A DNA stretch of 64,000 nt, taken from contig CADCIH010000012.1 in the NCBI GenBank assembly GCA_902801465.1, forward strand, positions 1-64,000. The letters are read 5' to 3'. This stretch comes from an uncultured Bacteroidia bacterium. GTDB taxonomy: Bacteria > Bacteroidota > Bacteroidia > Bacteroidales > F082. The translations under genes were made by a program, and so were the position numbers. Positions 31,870 to 40,564 of the stretch are shown piece by piece (the stretch's first letter is position 1; each line of letters begins with the position of its first letter). The notes below the pieces were generated by a model. It had not been told where the DNA came from, made no database searches, and saw only the letters and a program-made list of their open reading frames with translations.

Positions 31870-32796
31870 ATGGAAGAAAAACAGTGTACGCTTAGAAGAA
31901 AAGTCAGTGTTACGGGAGCAGGCCTGCATACGCGTCAATGCGGAACTCTGACATTCAACCCGGCTCCAGCCAACACGGGCATCCGATTCCGTCGCGTTGA
32001 CCTTGAGGACCAGCCTATCATCGAGGCTGATGTAGATAACGTCATCGACACCACAAGAGGCACCACCCTGGGTAAGGGCGGTGTTAAAATATATACCGTT
32101 GAACATGTGCTCGCCTCGCTGAGAGGTATGGGAATCGACAATGTGCTGATCGACATCGATGTGGAGGAAATGCCCATCATGGACGGTAGCGGAAGAGAAT
32201 TCGTCAGAGTGCTTAAAGAAGCTGGCATCGTCCAACAAAAGGCACTGCGCGACTACTATGTTGTCAAGGAACCCATCAGCTACCGCAACGAAGTGCTTGG
32301 CATCGAACTTTCCATCGAGCCTTGCGAGACCTTCAAAATCGACGTCACCGTGAAATACAACACCAAGGTGCTCGACAAACAAAGTGCCTCACTTCACGAC
32401 ATGAAAGACTTCGAAAGCGAGATCGCCCCTTGCCGCACCTTCGTGTTCCTTCACGAATTGGAGACCCTCCTCAGCCGTAACCTCATCAAAGGCGGCGACC
32501 TGACGAATGCCATCGTGTTTGTCAACAAAAACGTCTCTTCCGAGGAATTGGATCACATCGCGGCTTTCTTCAAGAAACCTAAAGTCGAAGTCAAAGAAGG
32601 TGGTATCCTCAACAACGTGGACTTGTATTTCGACAACGAGCCGGCGCGCCATAAACTGCTCGACGTCATCGGCGACCTCACCCTGGTGGGCAAACCCATC
32701 AAAGGTCACGTCACCGCCTACAAGCCGGGCCACTTCTCCAACACGGCCTTCGCCCGCAAGATCAAACACACCATGCTACAACAAGAAAACCAGTGA
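31870..32796 (+). CDS. lpxC: UDP-3-O-acyl-N-acetylglucosamine deacetylase (stand-alone)
   Basis: A 308-residue zinc amidase. Motifs: VTGAGLHTRQCGTL, the zinc-site histidine in TVEHVLASLRGM, DGSGREFV, and the catalytic HKLLDVIGDLTL with GHVTAYKPGHFS. It catalyses the committed step of lipid A synthesis. In most Bacteroidota this gene is fused to fabZ (about 460 residues). Here the frame stops just after the LpxC core (KIKHTMLQQENQ) and lpxA follows 5 bp later, so the FabZ half is missing from this locus. Confidence 0.95.
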   Translation: MEEKQCTLRRKVSVTGAGLHTRQCGTLTFNPAPANTGIRFRRVDLEDQPIIEADVDNVIDTTRGTTLGKGGVKIYTVEHVLASLRGMGIDNVLIDIDVEEMPIMDGSGREFVRVLKEAGIVQQKALRDYYVVKEPISYRNEVLGIELSIEPCETFKIDVTVKYNTKVLDKQSASLHDMKDFESEIAPCRTFVFLHELETLLSRNLIKGGDLTNAIVFVNKNVSSEELDHIAAFFKKPKVEVKEGGILNNVDLYFDNEPARHKLLDVIGDLTLVGKPIKGHVTAYKPGHFSNTAFARKIKHTMLQQENQ

Positions 32797-32801
32797 TTGC
32801 C

Positions 32802-33587
32802 ATGAATCAACCTCTTGCCTATATCCATCCGAACGCTCGCATCGCAGAGGATGTCAAAATCGAACCGTTCGCTTGGATTGGCGAAGACGTTGAAATCGGC
32901 TCCGGCACTTGGATTGGCCCCAACGCCACCATCATGGATGGAGCACGCATCGGATGCAACTGCAAGATATTTCCTGGCGCGGTGATCTCAGCCGTTCCCC
33001 AAGACCTGAAATACAAAGGTGAACTCACTTATTGCTATATCGGCGACGGCACCACCGTGCGTGAGTCAGCCACCGTCAACAAAGGCACCGCCGCCTCGGG
33101 AAAGACCGTGGTGGGCAAGGACTGCCTGCTGATGGCCTTCACCCATGTGGCGCACGACTGCTATCTCGGCGACCATGTCATCATGTCGAACGTGGCTTCC
33201 CTGGCAGGCCATATCATCGTCGACGACTGGGCCATCCTCGGGGGCTTGGCCGCAGTGAGCCAGTTCTGCCGTATCGGCGCCCATGTGATGATATCAGGCG
33301 GTGCCATGATTAATAAGGATATTCCGCCGTTTGTCAAGACGGGTACAGGCTATCCTGTCTCATACGCTGGCGTCAATTATATCGGCCTGGGTCGCAGAGG
33401 CTTCACCAAAGAGCGTATTTATGCCATCCAAGATATCTATCGCGTGATATACAGCGGAGGCATGAACGTCTCACAAGCGGTTCAATACATCAAGGAAAAC
33501 CTTCCTGAGTCGGAAGACCGCGACTTGATTGTGAAATTCATCGAGGAGTCGAAAATCGGTATCATGAAGAATACAGTCGGTGAATAA
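32802..33587 (+). CDS. lpxA: UDP-N-acetylglucosamine O-acyltransferase
   Basis: A 261-residue hexapeptide-repeat acyltransferase starting MNQPLAYIHPNARI at the ATG 32802. The catalytic histidine lies in LMAFTHVAHDCYLGD. The C-terminal helical domain is RRGFTKERIYAIQDIYRVIY. It performs the first acylation of lipid A synthesis. Its last 26 bp overlap the 3' end of the convergent glycosyltransferase gene. Confidence 0.96.
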   Translation: MNQPLAYIHPNARIAEDVKIEPFAWIGEDVEIGSGTWIGPNATIMDGARIGCNCKIFPGAVISAVPQDLKYKGELTYCYIGDGTTVRESATVNKGTAASGKTVVGKDCLLMAFTHVAHDCYLGDHVIMSNVASLAGHIIVDDWAILGGLAAVSQFCRIGAHVMISGGAMINKDIPPFVKTGTGYPVSYAGVNYIGLGRRGFTKERIYAIQDIYRVIYSGGMNVSQAVQYIKENLPESEDRDLIVKFIEESKIGIMKNTVGE

Positions 33588-34671
33588 TCTCCCCGACGTA
33601 TTCGTAGCTGTATCGTTCCACAACCTGTTTCCTTAGTTCATCAGAATGGTAGCGGCCATAGTTGCGGCAGCATAGCTCCATGGCCATGGCTAATGCGTGG
33701 GTGTCTCCGGGTTCCACCAAGAAGCCATTGCGTTCGTTGACGATCTCTGGGAGCGCTCCTACCCGTGTGGCTACCACGGGGAGTCCGCAAGCCATCGCCT
33801 CAAGCAACACGATGCCTCCAGTTTCATAGTGGCTAGGGAGTACGAAAAAGTCGCCCGTGGCCAACTCGTCGACCAATGCCTGGTCTTGCAACAGTCCAGT
33901 GAAGCGAACGTATCCTGTCAATTCCAAATCGATGGCGCGTCGTTTCATCGTCTCCAGGTCCATCCCTTCACCAATCAACACTGCCTGAAATGCATCCCCG
34001 CGGTCTCTCATGACCTTAAATGCTTCCAACAAGCCACTGATGTTTTTCGACTTGTCCTCGAAACAGCTGACGTGGACGATCTTCGGAATCTCGTTGTGAT
34101 GGGGGATGGGCTTGAACTTGTTGACGTCAACCACGTTGGGCAATAGCTGATAGTTCGTGTTGTTCAACCCGTGCCCTTGCATGGCCTTTGCCAAGATCTC
34201 ACTCACGGTGGTGACTGCTTTGGCGTTGCGTACCACCCGTTGGGTCAGCGCCTTCCTGAAGGTGCCGCTAAAGTCGTTGCCGGGGAGGTAACGCGACCAG
34301 TGCTCTGTAATGATATAAGGTGTGCCGTGAAGCACTTTCTGCCGATAGGCCACCAGCCCCATCCTTGTCAACACATGGACGTGGATGATGTCGGGTTTGC
34401 CAGCGAGTTCCAAACCTTTCAGGCAGGCACGGTAATAACGCCAAGCGGAGCTGATCCGTCCTTCCTTTTTGTAATAGATGCGTATGGTGTCAACGCCATT
34501 TTCCTGAGTTCGGTCGATTTCGTATTTGTCTTTGGCATTCTCGTCGGGGTGGACATAAACCACCGTGACCTTGTCGTGAATGGCTGCAGCCTCGGCATGA
34601 CGCTGCACAAACAACCCGAACATCGGGTCGTATTTGTGCGGATACCATCGAGCCAGAAAAACAACCTTCAT
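33562..34671 (-). CDS. GT4-family glycosyltransferase
   Basis: A 369-residue GT-B enzyme. The N-terminal domain starts MKVVFLARWYPHKYDPMFGLF; DIIHVHVLTRMG and ITEHWSRYLPG follow. The C-terminal donor-binding domain has FVLPSHYETGGIVLLEAMACGLPVV (the E-x7-E motif, here ETGGIVLLE). Acceptor and donor are unknown; surface polysaccharide is likely. It overlaps lolA by 4 bp and overlaps lpxA tail-to-tail. Confidence 0.88.
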   Translation of the reverse strand: MKVVFLARWYPHKYDPMFGLFVQRHAEAAAIHDKVTVVYVHPDENAKDKYEIDRTQENGVDTIRIYYKKEGRISSAWRYYRACLKGLELAGKPDIIHVHVLTRMGLVAYRQKVLHGTPYIITEHWSRYLPGNDFSGTFRKALTQRVVRNAKAVTTVSEILAKAMQGHGLNNTNYQLLPNVVDVNKFKPIPHHNEIPKIVHVSCFEDKSKNISGLLEAFKVMRDRGDAFQAVLIGEGMDLETMKRRAIDLELTGYVRFTGLLQDQALVDELATGDFFVLPSHYETGGIVLLEAMACGLPVVATRVGALPEIVNERNGFLVEPGDTHALAMAMELCCRNYGRYHSDELRKQVVERYSYEYVGEIIHRLYSS

Positions 34672-35210
34672 CGCATGTCAATTACATCAACTTCGGGGTG
34701 CGCTTTCTCGTCGAAGGTAAAGAAACCTTCCTTATAGTCTTTGTCGAACTTCATCTCTGTGATGCTCAGAATCAGTTTGACGCCTTCGGCCATTTCAATC
34801 TCCAGCCCTTTGAGGTTGCCTTTCTGGTCCATGATAGGGGTGAGGCCGGAGCTGTCACGCTCAATCTCGTCAAGCACCTTGAAGGGGCTGTCGTCCTCGG
34901 AGACATTGCCCACCATCACCTCCTCGTCCTCAACTAGATATCGCCATGTTGTCGTTCCGTCGGAGATGGTCTGCTGGTCAGCAAGAATGACTTTATAGGC
35001 TTTGTCTTGGAAATAGGCCTGGCCTTCCTTCACTTCCTCCGACTGGTTGGGATCGCCAACGGTCTGGTAGGTGAAACTCACCTCCATGCTTTTGTGGCTG
35101 CGGATGGATTGTGAAAGGGTATGAATGACGTTTTTGTTGCCTTGGGCAAACATTGTATGGGTGGCAATCATTAATAAAATGACTGCGACGAATGAGAGGT
35201 GTTTTTTCAT
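34668..35210 (-). CDS. lolA: LolA-like outer-membrane lipoprotein carrier
   Basis: A 180-residue periplasmic protein with a signal peptide (to MFAQ, ~23) and the LolA half-barrel pattern (SQSIRSHKSMEVSFTYQTV, GQAYFQDKAYKVILADQQTISDGTTTWRY). It carries lipoproteins from the inner to the outer membrane. It overlaps ftsK by 4 bp; the lepB-ftsK-lolA order indicates an envelope operon. Confidence 0.85.
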   Translation of the reverse strand: MKKHLSFVAVILLMIATHTMFAQGNKNVIHTLSQSIRSHKSMEVSFTYQTVGDPNQSEEVKEGQAYFQDKAYKVILADQQTISDGTTTWRYLVEDEEVMVGNVSEDDSPFKVLDEIERDSSGLTPIMDQKGNLKGLEIEMAEGVKLILSITEMKFDKDYKEGFFTFDEKAHPEVDVIDMR

Positions 35211-37864
35211 ATTCCTTGATCTTTGAGTTCCAGATCCTTCAAAATCTGTTCCAAAGCGAATTCGTTAGCTACTTTTACCTCTCTCGACTTGCTTCCTGAG
35301 AAGGGACCTACGATGCCAGCGGCTTCCAGTTGGTCGATGATTCGGCCGGCGCGGTTGTATCCGAGTTTCAGCTTGCGCTGGATCATCGAAGTGGAGCCTT
35401 GCTGGGTCTGCACCACGATGCGGGCGGCATCTTCAAACAACGGGTCACGTTCGTCACCGTCTTCAAAGTCGTTGCCTTCACCGCTTTCTTCGTCGGGCAC
35501 CTCGGGCAGCAGGAAGGGCTCGCTGAAGCCACGCTGCTCGCCGATGAAGGTGGTCACCTCTTCCACTTCGGGCGTGTCGATGAAGGCGCATTGCAGACGC
35601 ACCAGGTCGTTGCCGGTGGAGAGCAGCATGTCGCCGCGACCGATGAGTTGGTTGGCACCGCTCTGGTCGAGGATAGTCTTGGAGTCGACTTGCGAGATGA
35701 CGCGGAAGGCGATACGGGCAGGGAAGTTGGCCTTGATGGAACCAGTGATGATGTTCACCGAAGGACGCTGGGTGGCGATGATCAAGTGAATGCCGATGGC
35801 ACGGGCCAACTGGGCCAGTCGTGCGATGGGGGCTTCCACGTCGCGGCCTGCCGTCATGATGAGGTCAGCGAACTCATCAACCACGAGCACAATGTAAGGC
35901 AGGTAACGGTGTCCCTCTGTGGGAAGCAACCTGCGGGTCTTGAACTTCTCGTTATATTCGATGATGTTGCGGCACTGGGCGGCCTTCAGTAGGTCGTAGC
36001 GGGCATCCATCTCGATACAGAGTGAGTTGAGCGTACGCACCACCTGTTTCACGTCGGTGATGATGGCGTCCTCCGAATCGGGCAGCTTGGCCAAGTAATG
36101 GCGCTCGATGCGGTTGTAGAGGGTCAACTCCACCTTCTTCGGGTCGACCATGATGAACTTCAGGTCGGTGGGATGTTTGCTGTAAAGCAACGAGGTGATG
36201 ATGGCGTTCAGGCCGACCGACTTACCTTGTCCGGTGGCACCTGCCATCAGGATGTGCGGCATCTTGGCCAGGTCGAACACGTAGGTCTCGTTTGAGATGG
36301 TCTTGCCAATGGCACAGGGCAGCGCGAACTTGTTGCTCTGGAACTTCTCGGAGGCGAGAACGCTCTTCATGGAGACGGTCTCGGGTTTCTTGTTGGGGAC
36401 CTCGATGCCAATGGTACCTTTGCCTGGGATGGGGGCGATGATACGGATGCCCAAGGCGGCCAGGCTCAACGCGATGTCGTCCTCCAGGTTCTTGATCTTG
36501 GAGATGCGCACACCTGCGGCGGGGACGATCTCGTATAAGGTGACGGTGGGACCGATGGTGGCCTTGATCTTGTCGATCTGGATGCCGTAGTTGCGAAGGG
36601 TCTCCACGATCTTGTTCTTGTTGGCCTCCAACTCCTCGTTGCTGACCTCGGCGCGTTTGTCACCATAGTCTTTGAGCAGGTCAAGGGTGGGGAACTTGTA
36701 TTCGCGAAGTTCGTAATGCGGGTCGTAAGGAGTGTCGATGGTATGATGCTCCTCTCCGTCTTGGACGGTCTTCTCTTCTGGGGTCTCTTCAATCACCAGC
36801 TCTATCCCTTGGCTTTGACCGTTGTCTGATGTCTTTGGCTCCGTGGGTATCTCGGGCTCTATGGGTTTCTCAATCTCTAAAGGTTTTTCGGAATCATCTT
36901 CTTCCTCGTCTGAACTTTCCACTATCCACTTTCCACTTTCCTCTTTGATGGTGTTTGGTGCTGGATGATGGACTATGGTAATGGGGGGTAGGTCGTCGTC
37001 AAAGTCATCGGGATTGATCTCGGAATCGTCCTCCAATTCTTGTTCTTCGTTTTCCGTTTTACCTCCCGTTCGGTCGGTGAGCCCTTCGGGGTTCCGTTCT
37101 CCGTTTTCCGTTTCCTGTTCTCCGTTTTCTGTTTCCATTTTTTTCAATGCCCTGCGCTCGCGCCATTCACGTATGGCGTCAATGTTGAGGTTGTACTCGA
37201 AGAGCAGGTAAAGGAGGAACACGAAGACCAGAGCGAGGATGACGCCTGAGTTGCCCATGAAGTCATGGATGCCGTTGTTGAGGAATTTGCCCACGGCGCC
37301 ACCGAAGATCTGGCAGGCTTTATTGGGTGCTATAGAGTGGATAAAGGCAAACAACAAGGGGGTCCAGGTCAGGAGCATGACGGCGTGTTTCCAGAGGTGC
37401 CACATCCTGATTCGGGTACCGATGGTGAGGTGGAGGCCGATGACGGCCAGCAGGTAGGGAAAGAACACGGCGCCCAGGCCGAACGACTCCTTGATGAGCA
37501 CTTGTGAGAGGTAGGCGCCGAATTTGCCTGTGATGTTATCGAACTGGATGGCTTTGTTGAAGATGATGGTCTCAGTCTCGTGATATGAGCCGCTGAAGTA
37601 ACTCACGAAGAACGAGATGAAGGCTAGGGAGAGAAACAAGGAAAGGCATAGCAGCAGGAATCCCGCCACATATCCGTATCTCGGGTCTTTTTCACGAGGC
37701 CCTTTTTTCTCCTTGGGAGCTTTTTCTTTCTTGGGCTTCTCGACTTGCTTCTCTTTCTTTGCGACTGGTTTCTTCTTGGGTTCCGTCGGGCTGCTCGCTA
37801 TGGGAGTCTCCTCTTCGGGCACAACCGGCGTGGGCTTGGGTTCTCGTATCTTGTTCTCTGCCAT
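35207..37864 (-). CDS. ftsK: DNA translocase FtsK/SpoIIIE
   Basis: An 885-residue protein. A Lys/Pro-rich cytoplasmic N-terminus (~1-60), about four transmembrane segments (~65-225), an acidic low-complexity linker (~240-390), then the motor: Walker A AGATGQGKSVG, Walker B VLVVDEFADL, and TQRPSVNIITGSIKANFP. The C-terminal winged-helix gamma domain (STSMIQRKLKLGYNRAGRI) reads KOPS-type polarity sequences. It coordinates chromosome segregation with division. It lies 8 bp downstream of lepB. Confidence 0.96.
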   Translation of the reverse strand: MAENKIREPKPTPVVPEEETPIASSPTEPKKKPVAKKEKQVEKPKKEKAPKEKKGPREKDPRYGYVAGFLLLCLSLFLSLAFISFFVSYFSGSYHETETIIFNKAIQFDNITGKFGAYLSQVLIKESFGLGAVFFPYLLAVIGLHLTIGTRIRMWHLWKHAVMLLTWTPLLFAFIHSIAPNKACQIFGGAVGKFLNNGIHDFMGNSGVILALVFVFLLYLLFEYNLNIDAIREWRERRALKKMETENGEQETENGERNPEGLTDRTGGKTENEEQELEDDSEINPDDFDDDLPPITIVHHPAPNTIKEESGKWIVESSDEEEDDSEKPLEIEKPIEPEIPTEPKTSDNGQSQGIELVIEETPEEKTVQDGEEHHTIDTPYDPHYELREYKFPTLDLLKDYGDKRAEVSNEELEANKNKIVETLRNYGIQIDKIKATIGPTVTLYEIVPAAGVRISKIKNLEDDIALSLAALGIRIIAPIPGKGTIGIEVPNKKPETVSMKSVLASEKFQSNKFALPCAIGKTISNETYVFDLAKMPHILMAGATGQGKSVGLNAIITSLLYSKHPTDLKFIMVDPKKVELTLYNRIERHYLAKLPDSEDAIITDVKQVVRTLNSLCIEMDARYDLLKAAQCRNIIEYNEKFKTRRLLPTEGHRYLPYIVLVVDEFADLIMTAGRDVEAPIARLAQLARAIGIHLIIATQRPSVNIITGSIKANFPARIAFRVISQVDSKTILDQSGANQLIGRGDMLLSTGNDLVRLQCAFIDTPEVEEVTTFIGEQRGFSEPFLLPEVPDEESGEGNDFEDGDERDPLFEDAARIVVQTQQGSTSMIQRKLKLGYNRAGRIIDQLEAAGIVGPFSGSKSREVKVANEFALEQILKDLELKDQGI

Positions 37865-37872
37865 GTTGGTTC

Positions 37873-39387
37873 TTATTTTGGTATCTTAAACATCCGTTTC
37901 CATCTGATGCCGCCTTTTTCCTTGTCGATCGAGAGCCAAACGAAAACGGGCTTGCCCACGATATGGTCTTCGGGTACGAAGCCCCAGTAGCGCGAGTCGG
38001 CTGAGTTGTGACGGTTGTCGCCCATCATCCAGTAGTAGTCCATCGCGAAGGTGTAGCTGTCGGCGGGTTGGCCGTCGATGTAGATGACGTCGCCTTTGAC
38101 TTGCAGGTCGTGCAGCTCATAGGCATGGATGACACGTTCATAGATTGGGAGGTTCTCGAGGGTGAGTTGTATGGTTTGGCCTTTGTGGGGTATTTCGAGG
38201 GGACCATAGTTGTCGACGTTCCAGGGGTAGAGGTCGGGGCGGTGCGGGAAGAGCTCGTAGTTGGTGCCTTCGCCTGCGGGGGTGATGTTGCGTTCCACCG
38301 AGGTGATGAACGAGAGGCCTCTCAGCTCTTCGGCGACTTTTTCACTGATGTTGAGGATGGCTTCGCTGGGGCTGGCGCCGCGGTAGCCTTCGGTGATGTC
38401 ATATTTGTCGAGGATGCGTTTGTTGATGCCGTTGCCGGTGGTGGTGACGGTGTAGTTGAACTGCATGTTTTCGGGCTGGAAGCCTTTCTCGCCGTTGATG
38501 TACACGATGCCGTCGATGATCTGAAGTTTGTCGCCAGGCATGCCTATGAGACGTTTCACGTAGTTCTCGCGCTTGTCGACAGGGTGGGCGATGACGTTGC
38601 CGAAGCTCTCGTGGTCGTTCCACACGCGTTGGCGTCCATATTCGCGGATGAGGTCATAATAGCTCACGCTGCTTTGGAACTTGTCGCACACGGTATCGCC
38701 TGCAGGGTAGTTGAACACGATGGGGTCGTAGCGTTTGATGGTGGAGGTGCCGGGAAAGCGGTGGTAGGGCAGTTTGATCCATTCCAGGTATGATTTCTTG
38801 GTGCTGCTGAAGGGCAGGGTGTTATGTACGAACGGGAACGACAGGGGGGTGTTTGGTCTTTTGGGTCCGTAATGTATCTTGCTGACGATGAGGTAATCGC
38901 CCACGCAGAGTGATTTCTCCATGCTGGAGGTGGGGATGGTGAAGGCCTCGAAGACGTAGGTGCGGATGATGAGGGCGGCCACTACGGCGAACACGATGGC
39001 GTCGAACCATTCGCGGGCTGTGGATTTCTTGGGACGTTTGGTCTTCTCAGGATCCTGATACGGGGTGTCTTTCACAATGAATGGGAAGAAGATGAAGGGC
39101 AGTACGGCTGCCATGAACTCCTCCCAGACCTTGAACTTGCCGAAGCATTTACCCAGTTCGATGAGCATCAGCAGGAGCATGAAGATGTTGATATAGGGGA
39201 AGATGATGAAGAACCACCACCAAAACTTCTTGTGTTTGCGGATGATCTTCAGCATCACGAAGATGTTGACGTAGGGGATGAAGGCAAGCCAGCTCTTCTG
39301 TCCTGCGGCCTTGAACTGTTTCCAGCAGAAGGCGAACGGCACGGTGAACAGGGCGGGAACGATAAGTATTAATAATATCAGCGACAT
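37873..39387 (-). CDS. lepB: Signal peptidase I
   Basis: A 504-residue membrane protease, longer than the enterobacterial enzyme as usual in Bacteroidota. The N-terminal ~110 residues are a multi-helix DUF5684-like membrane part. The catalytic serine is in IPTSSMEKSLCVGDYL, the lysine in NYVKRLIGMPGDKL, and box E is MMGDNRHNSADSRYWGF. It cleaves Sec signal peptides. It is the first gene of lepB-ftsK-lolA-GT4. Confidence 0.93.
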   Translation of the reverse strand: MSLILLILIVPALFTVPFAFCWKQFKAAGQKSWLAFIPYVNIFVMLKIIRKHKKFWWWFFIIFPYINIFMLLLMLIELGKCFGKFKVWEEFMAAVLPFIFFPFIVKDTPYQDPEKTKRPKKSTAREWFDAIVFAVVAALIIRTYVFEAFTIPTSSMEKSLCVGDYLIVSKIHYGPKRPNTPLSFPFVHNTLPFSSTKKSYLEWIKLPYHRFPGTSTIKRYDPIVFNYPAGDTVCDKFQSSVSYYDLIREYGRQRVWNDHESFGNVIAHPVDKRENYVKRLIGMPGDKLQIIDGIVYINGEKGFQPENMQFNYTVTTTGNGINKRILDKYDITEGYRGASPSEAILNISEKVAEELRGLSFITSVERNITPAGEGTNYELFPHRPDLYPWNVDNYGPLEIPHKGQTIQLTLENLPIYERVIHAYELHDLQVKGDVIYIDGQPADSYTFAMDYYWMMGDNRHNSADSRYWGFVPEDHIVGKPVFVWLSIDKEKGGIRWKRMFKIPK

Positions 39388-39437
39388 GGTAAAAAGGTAA
39401 AATTCTTTGTAAACGTCATTTTATAAAAATGCGTGTG

Positions 39438-39445
39438 CAAAGATA
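39438..39445 (-). promoter_or_regulatory. Promoter -7 element of lepB
   Basis: Minus strand TATCTTTG, 50 bp upstream of the lepB ATG. Confidence 0.5.
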
Positions 39446-39540
39446 CCTTTTTTATATGAAAAATATTGTGGTAATGGTTTTTTGTTGAAAACTTTTCAAA
39501 CTATTATTTGGAATAATATCATAAACTATGTGCTATAATT

Positions 39541-39570
39541 AAAAATCCCGCTCTTTTGAGCGGGATTTTT
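39541..39570. terminator. Bidirectional intrinsic terminator
   Basis: A perfect 13-bp stem (39541-39553 with 39558-39570) with a TTTT loop. The A/T ends give T tracts on both strands. No gene ends directly at it; on the minus strand it lies just past the CRISPR-like repeats, so it could end a transcript through them. Confidence 0.8.
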
Positions 39571-39622
39571 ATTTCAAAAACAGCTTTTAAGTTACTGATA
39601 CTCTTTGAATTACATAAATTGT

Positions 39623-39739
39623 GCTGTTTTCAAAGAGCAAAGATACGTTAAATGAAAGCAATTCACAACGATGTTTGGTGTGTCCGGTCTGTCCCATGCG
39701 CTGTTTTCAAAGATACGTTAAATGAAAGCAATTCACAAC
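39623..39739 (-). CRISPR. Remnant type II-C-like CRISPR array: two repeats, one spacer
   Basis: Copy 1 (39623-39669) is 47 bp. Read on the minus strand it starts GTTGTGAATTGCTTTCATTT and ends TTTGAAAACAGC, the form of Bacteroidota type II-C repeats (GTTGTG... ACAGC). A 30-bp unique spacer (39670-39699) follows. Copy 2 (39700-39739) is identical except for a 7-bp internal deletion between two CAAAG words. Repeat and spacer lengths both match type II-C. No cas gene is in the window and the flanks (39388-39540 and 39740-39855) are A/T-rich without coding signal. Confidence 0.7.
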
Positions 39740-39855
39740 CGGAATTATTAATATTTGATTGAACAATTGTTACGACTTAATGAAGTGATGAGAATGAAAG
39801 TTAAAAAATACAATTAATATATTATTAACTAAACAATAAAAATAATATATTATCT

Positions 39856-39886
39856 ATTGCTTTTTGAATTGTTTTGTGTATTTTTG
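39856..39886 (+). promoter_or_regulatory. Promoter of the toxin-antitoxin pair
   Basis: ATTG (39856-39859), a 19-bp spacer and TATTTTTG (39879-39886). This places the start near 39893, ruling out antitoxin starts upstream of it. Confidence 0.6.
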
Positions 39887-39919
39887 CGAGTGAAAAACAT
39901 AAACACAACCTTGCCTTTT

Positions 39920-40237
39920 ATGAGAAATATGACTACTTTTGCATCTGGAAGCAAAATAATAATGTGCACGCGAACGATTAAAATCAATGATGCCCTTATG
40001 GATCGGGTAAAACCGTTGTTCTCTAATGACGAAGATCTTCAGCGTTGGCTTGAGGAACAGATAGAAACTGCTCTGTTGAGCATTTCATCAGGACAAGAAG
40101 CAGAAATGCCGTGTTGTTCCGACGATGAAATGTGTAAAATCGTAAAGGAAAGGCTTGAATTGATGGAATCCGGTGAAGCTACTTATATTGATGGAGAGGA
40201 AGGCTTTGCCCAAATACGTGCTAAATATGGTTTATAA
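39920..40237 (+). CDS. Antitoxin of a RelE/ParE-type toxin-antitoxin system
   Basis: A 105-residue protein from the first ATG below the promoter; ATG 39962 (MCTRTIKINDALMDRVKPLF) is a good alternative. The N-terminal ribbon-helix-helix-like part would bind the operon promoter. The acidic C-terminus (CCSDDEMCKIVKERLELMES, then YIDGEEGFAQIRAKYGL) would wrap the toxin. The 3' end overlaps the toxin gene by 11 bp, the usual antitoxin-first order. Confidence 0.8.
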   Translation: MRNMTTFASGSKIIMCTRTIKINDALMDRVKPLFSNDEDLQRWLEEQIETALLSISSGQEAEMPCCSDDEMCKIVKERLELMESGEATYIDGEEGFAQIRAKYGL

Positions 40238-40547
40238 GTATCGTTGGCTTGATCAAGCACTCGACGATATGACCAAGGAAATTGATTTTGTTTTACGTGA
40301 GTATGGAGTTAATGAAGCTCGTAAGGTAGAAGAAGAAATCCGTAAGCGAGTGCTTCAATTATGTCGGTTTCCATTCAGCGGAGTGGAGTACGAGGGGCTG
40401 CTTTTCCATGGCAAGGAAGTTCGGACAATTCGAATGAATCGAATCTCCATAATCTATTGTTTTCAAAACGAAATTGTTACGTTAGTTGCGATTTGGAACA
40501 ATTCTCAGAATCCAGATAAACTTTCAGCAATTGTTAAGGAAAGGTGA
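40227..40547 (+). CDS. RelE/ParE-family toxin
   Basis: A 106-residue basic protein from ATG 40227 (MVYKYRWLDQALDDMTKEID). It has the RelE/ParE fold pattern: a helical hairpin (YGVNEARKVEEEIRKRVLQL) and a C-terminal beta-sheet with EVRTIRMNRISIIYCFQ and VTLVAIWNNSQNP. Members act as ribosome-dependent mRNA nucleases or gyrase inhibitors; which applies here cannot be told. It partners the overlapping antitoxin. Confidence 0.8.
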   Translation: MVYKYRWLDQALDDMTKEIDFVLREYGVNEARKVEEEIRKRVLQLCRFPFSGVEYEGLLFHGKEVRTIRMNRISIIYCFQNEIVTLVAIWNNSQNPDKLSAIVKER

Positions 40548-40564
40548 TTTGAGTTTTACCTAGA

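Noticed and set aside
38008-38793. 261-codon plus-strand frame opposite lepB
   Set aside because: Antisense shadow; the signal peptidase motifs on the minus strand are intact across the same stretch.
39580-39622. A third degenerate CRISPR repeat or a tracrRNA anti-repeat beside copy 1
   Set aside because: There are short shared words (GCT, TTTT, GATAC), but the alignment is too weak to support by eye; a tracrRNA search with the repeat would decide.
39857-39919. Longer antitoxin starting at a TTG at 39857
   Set aside because: The promoter -7 box at 39879-39886 lies inside this extension, so it would not be transcribed.
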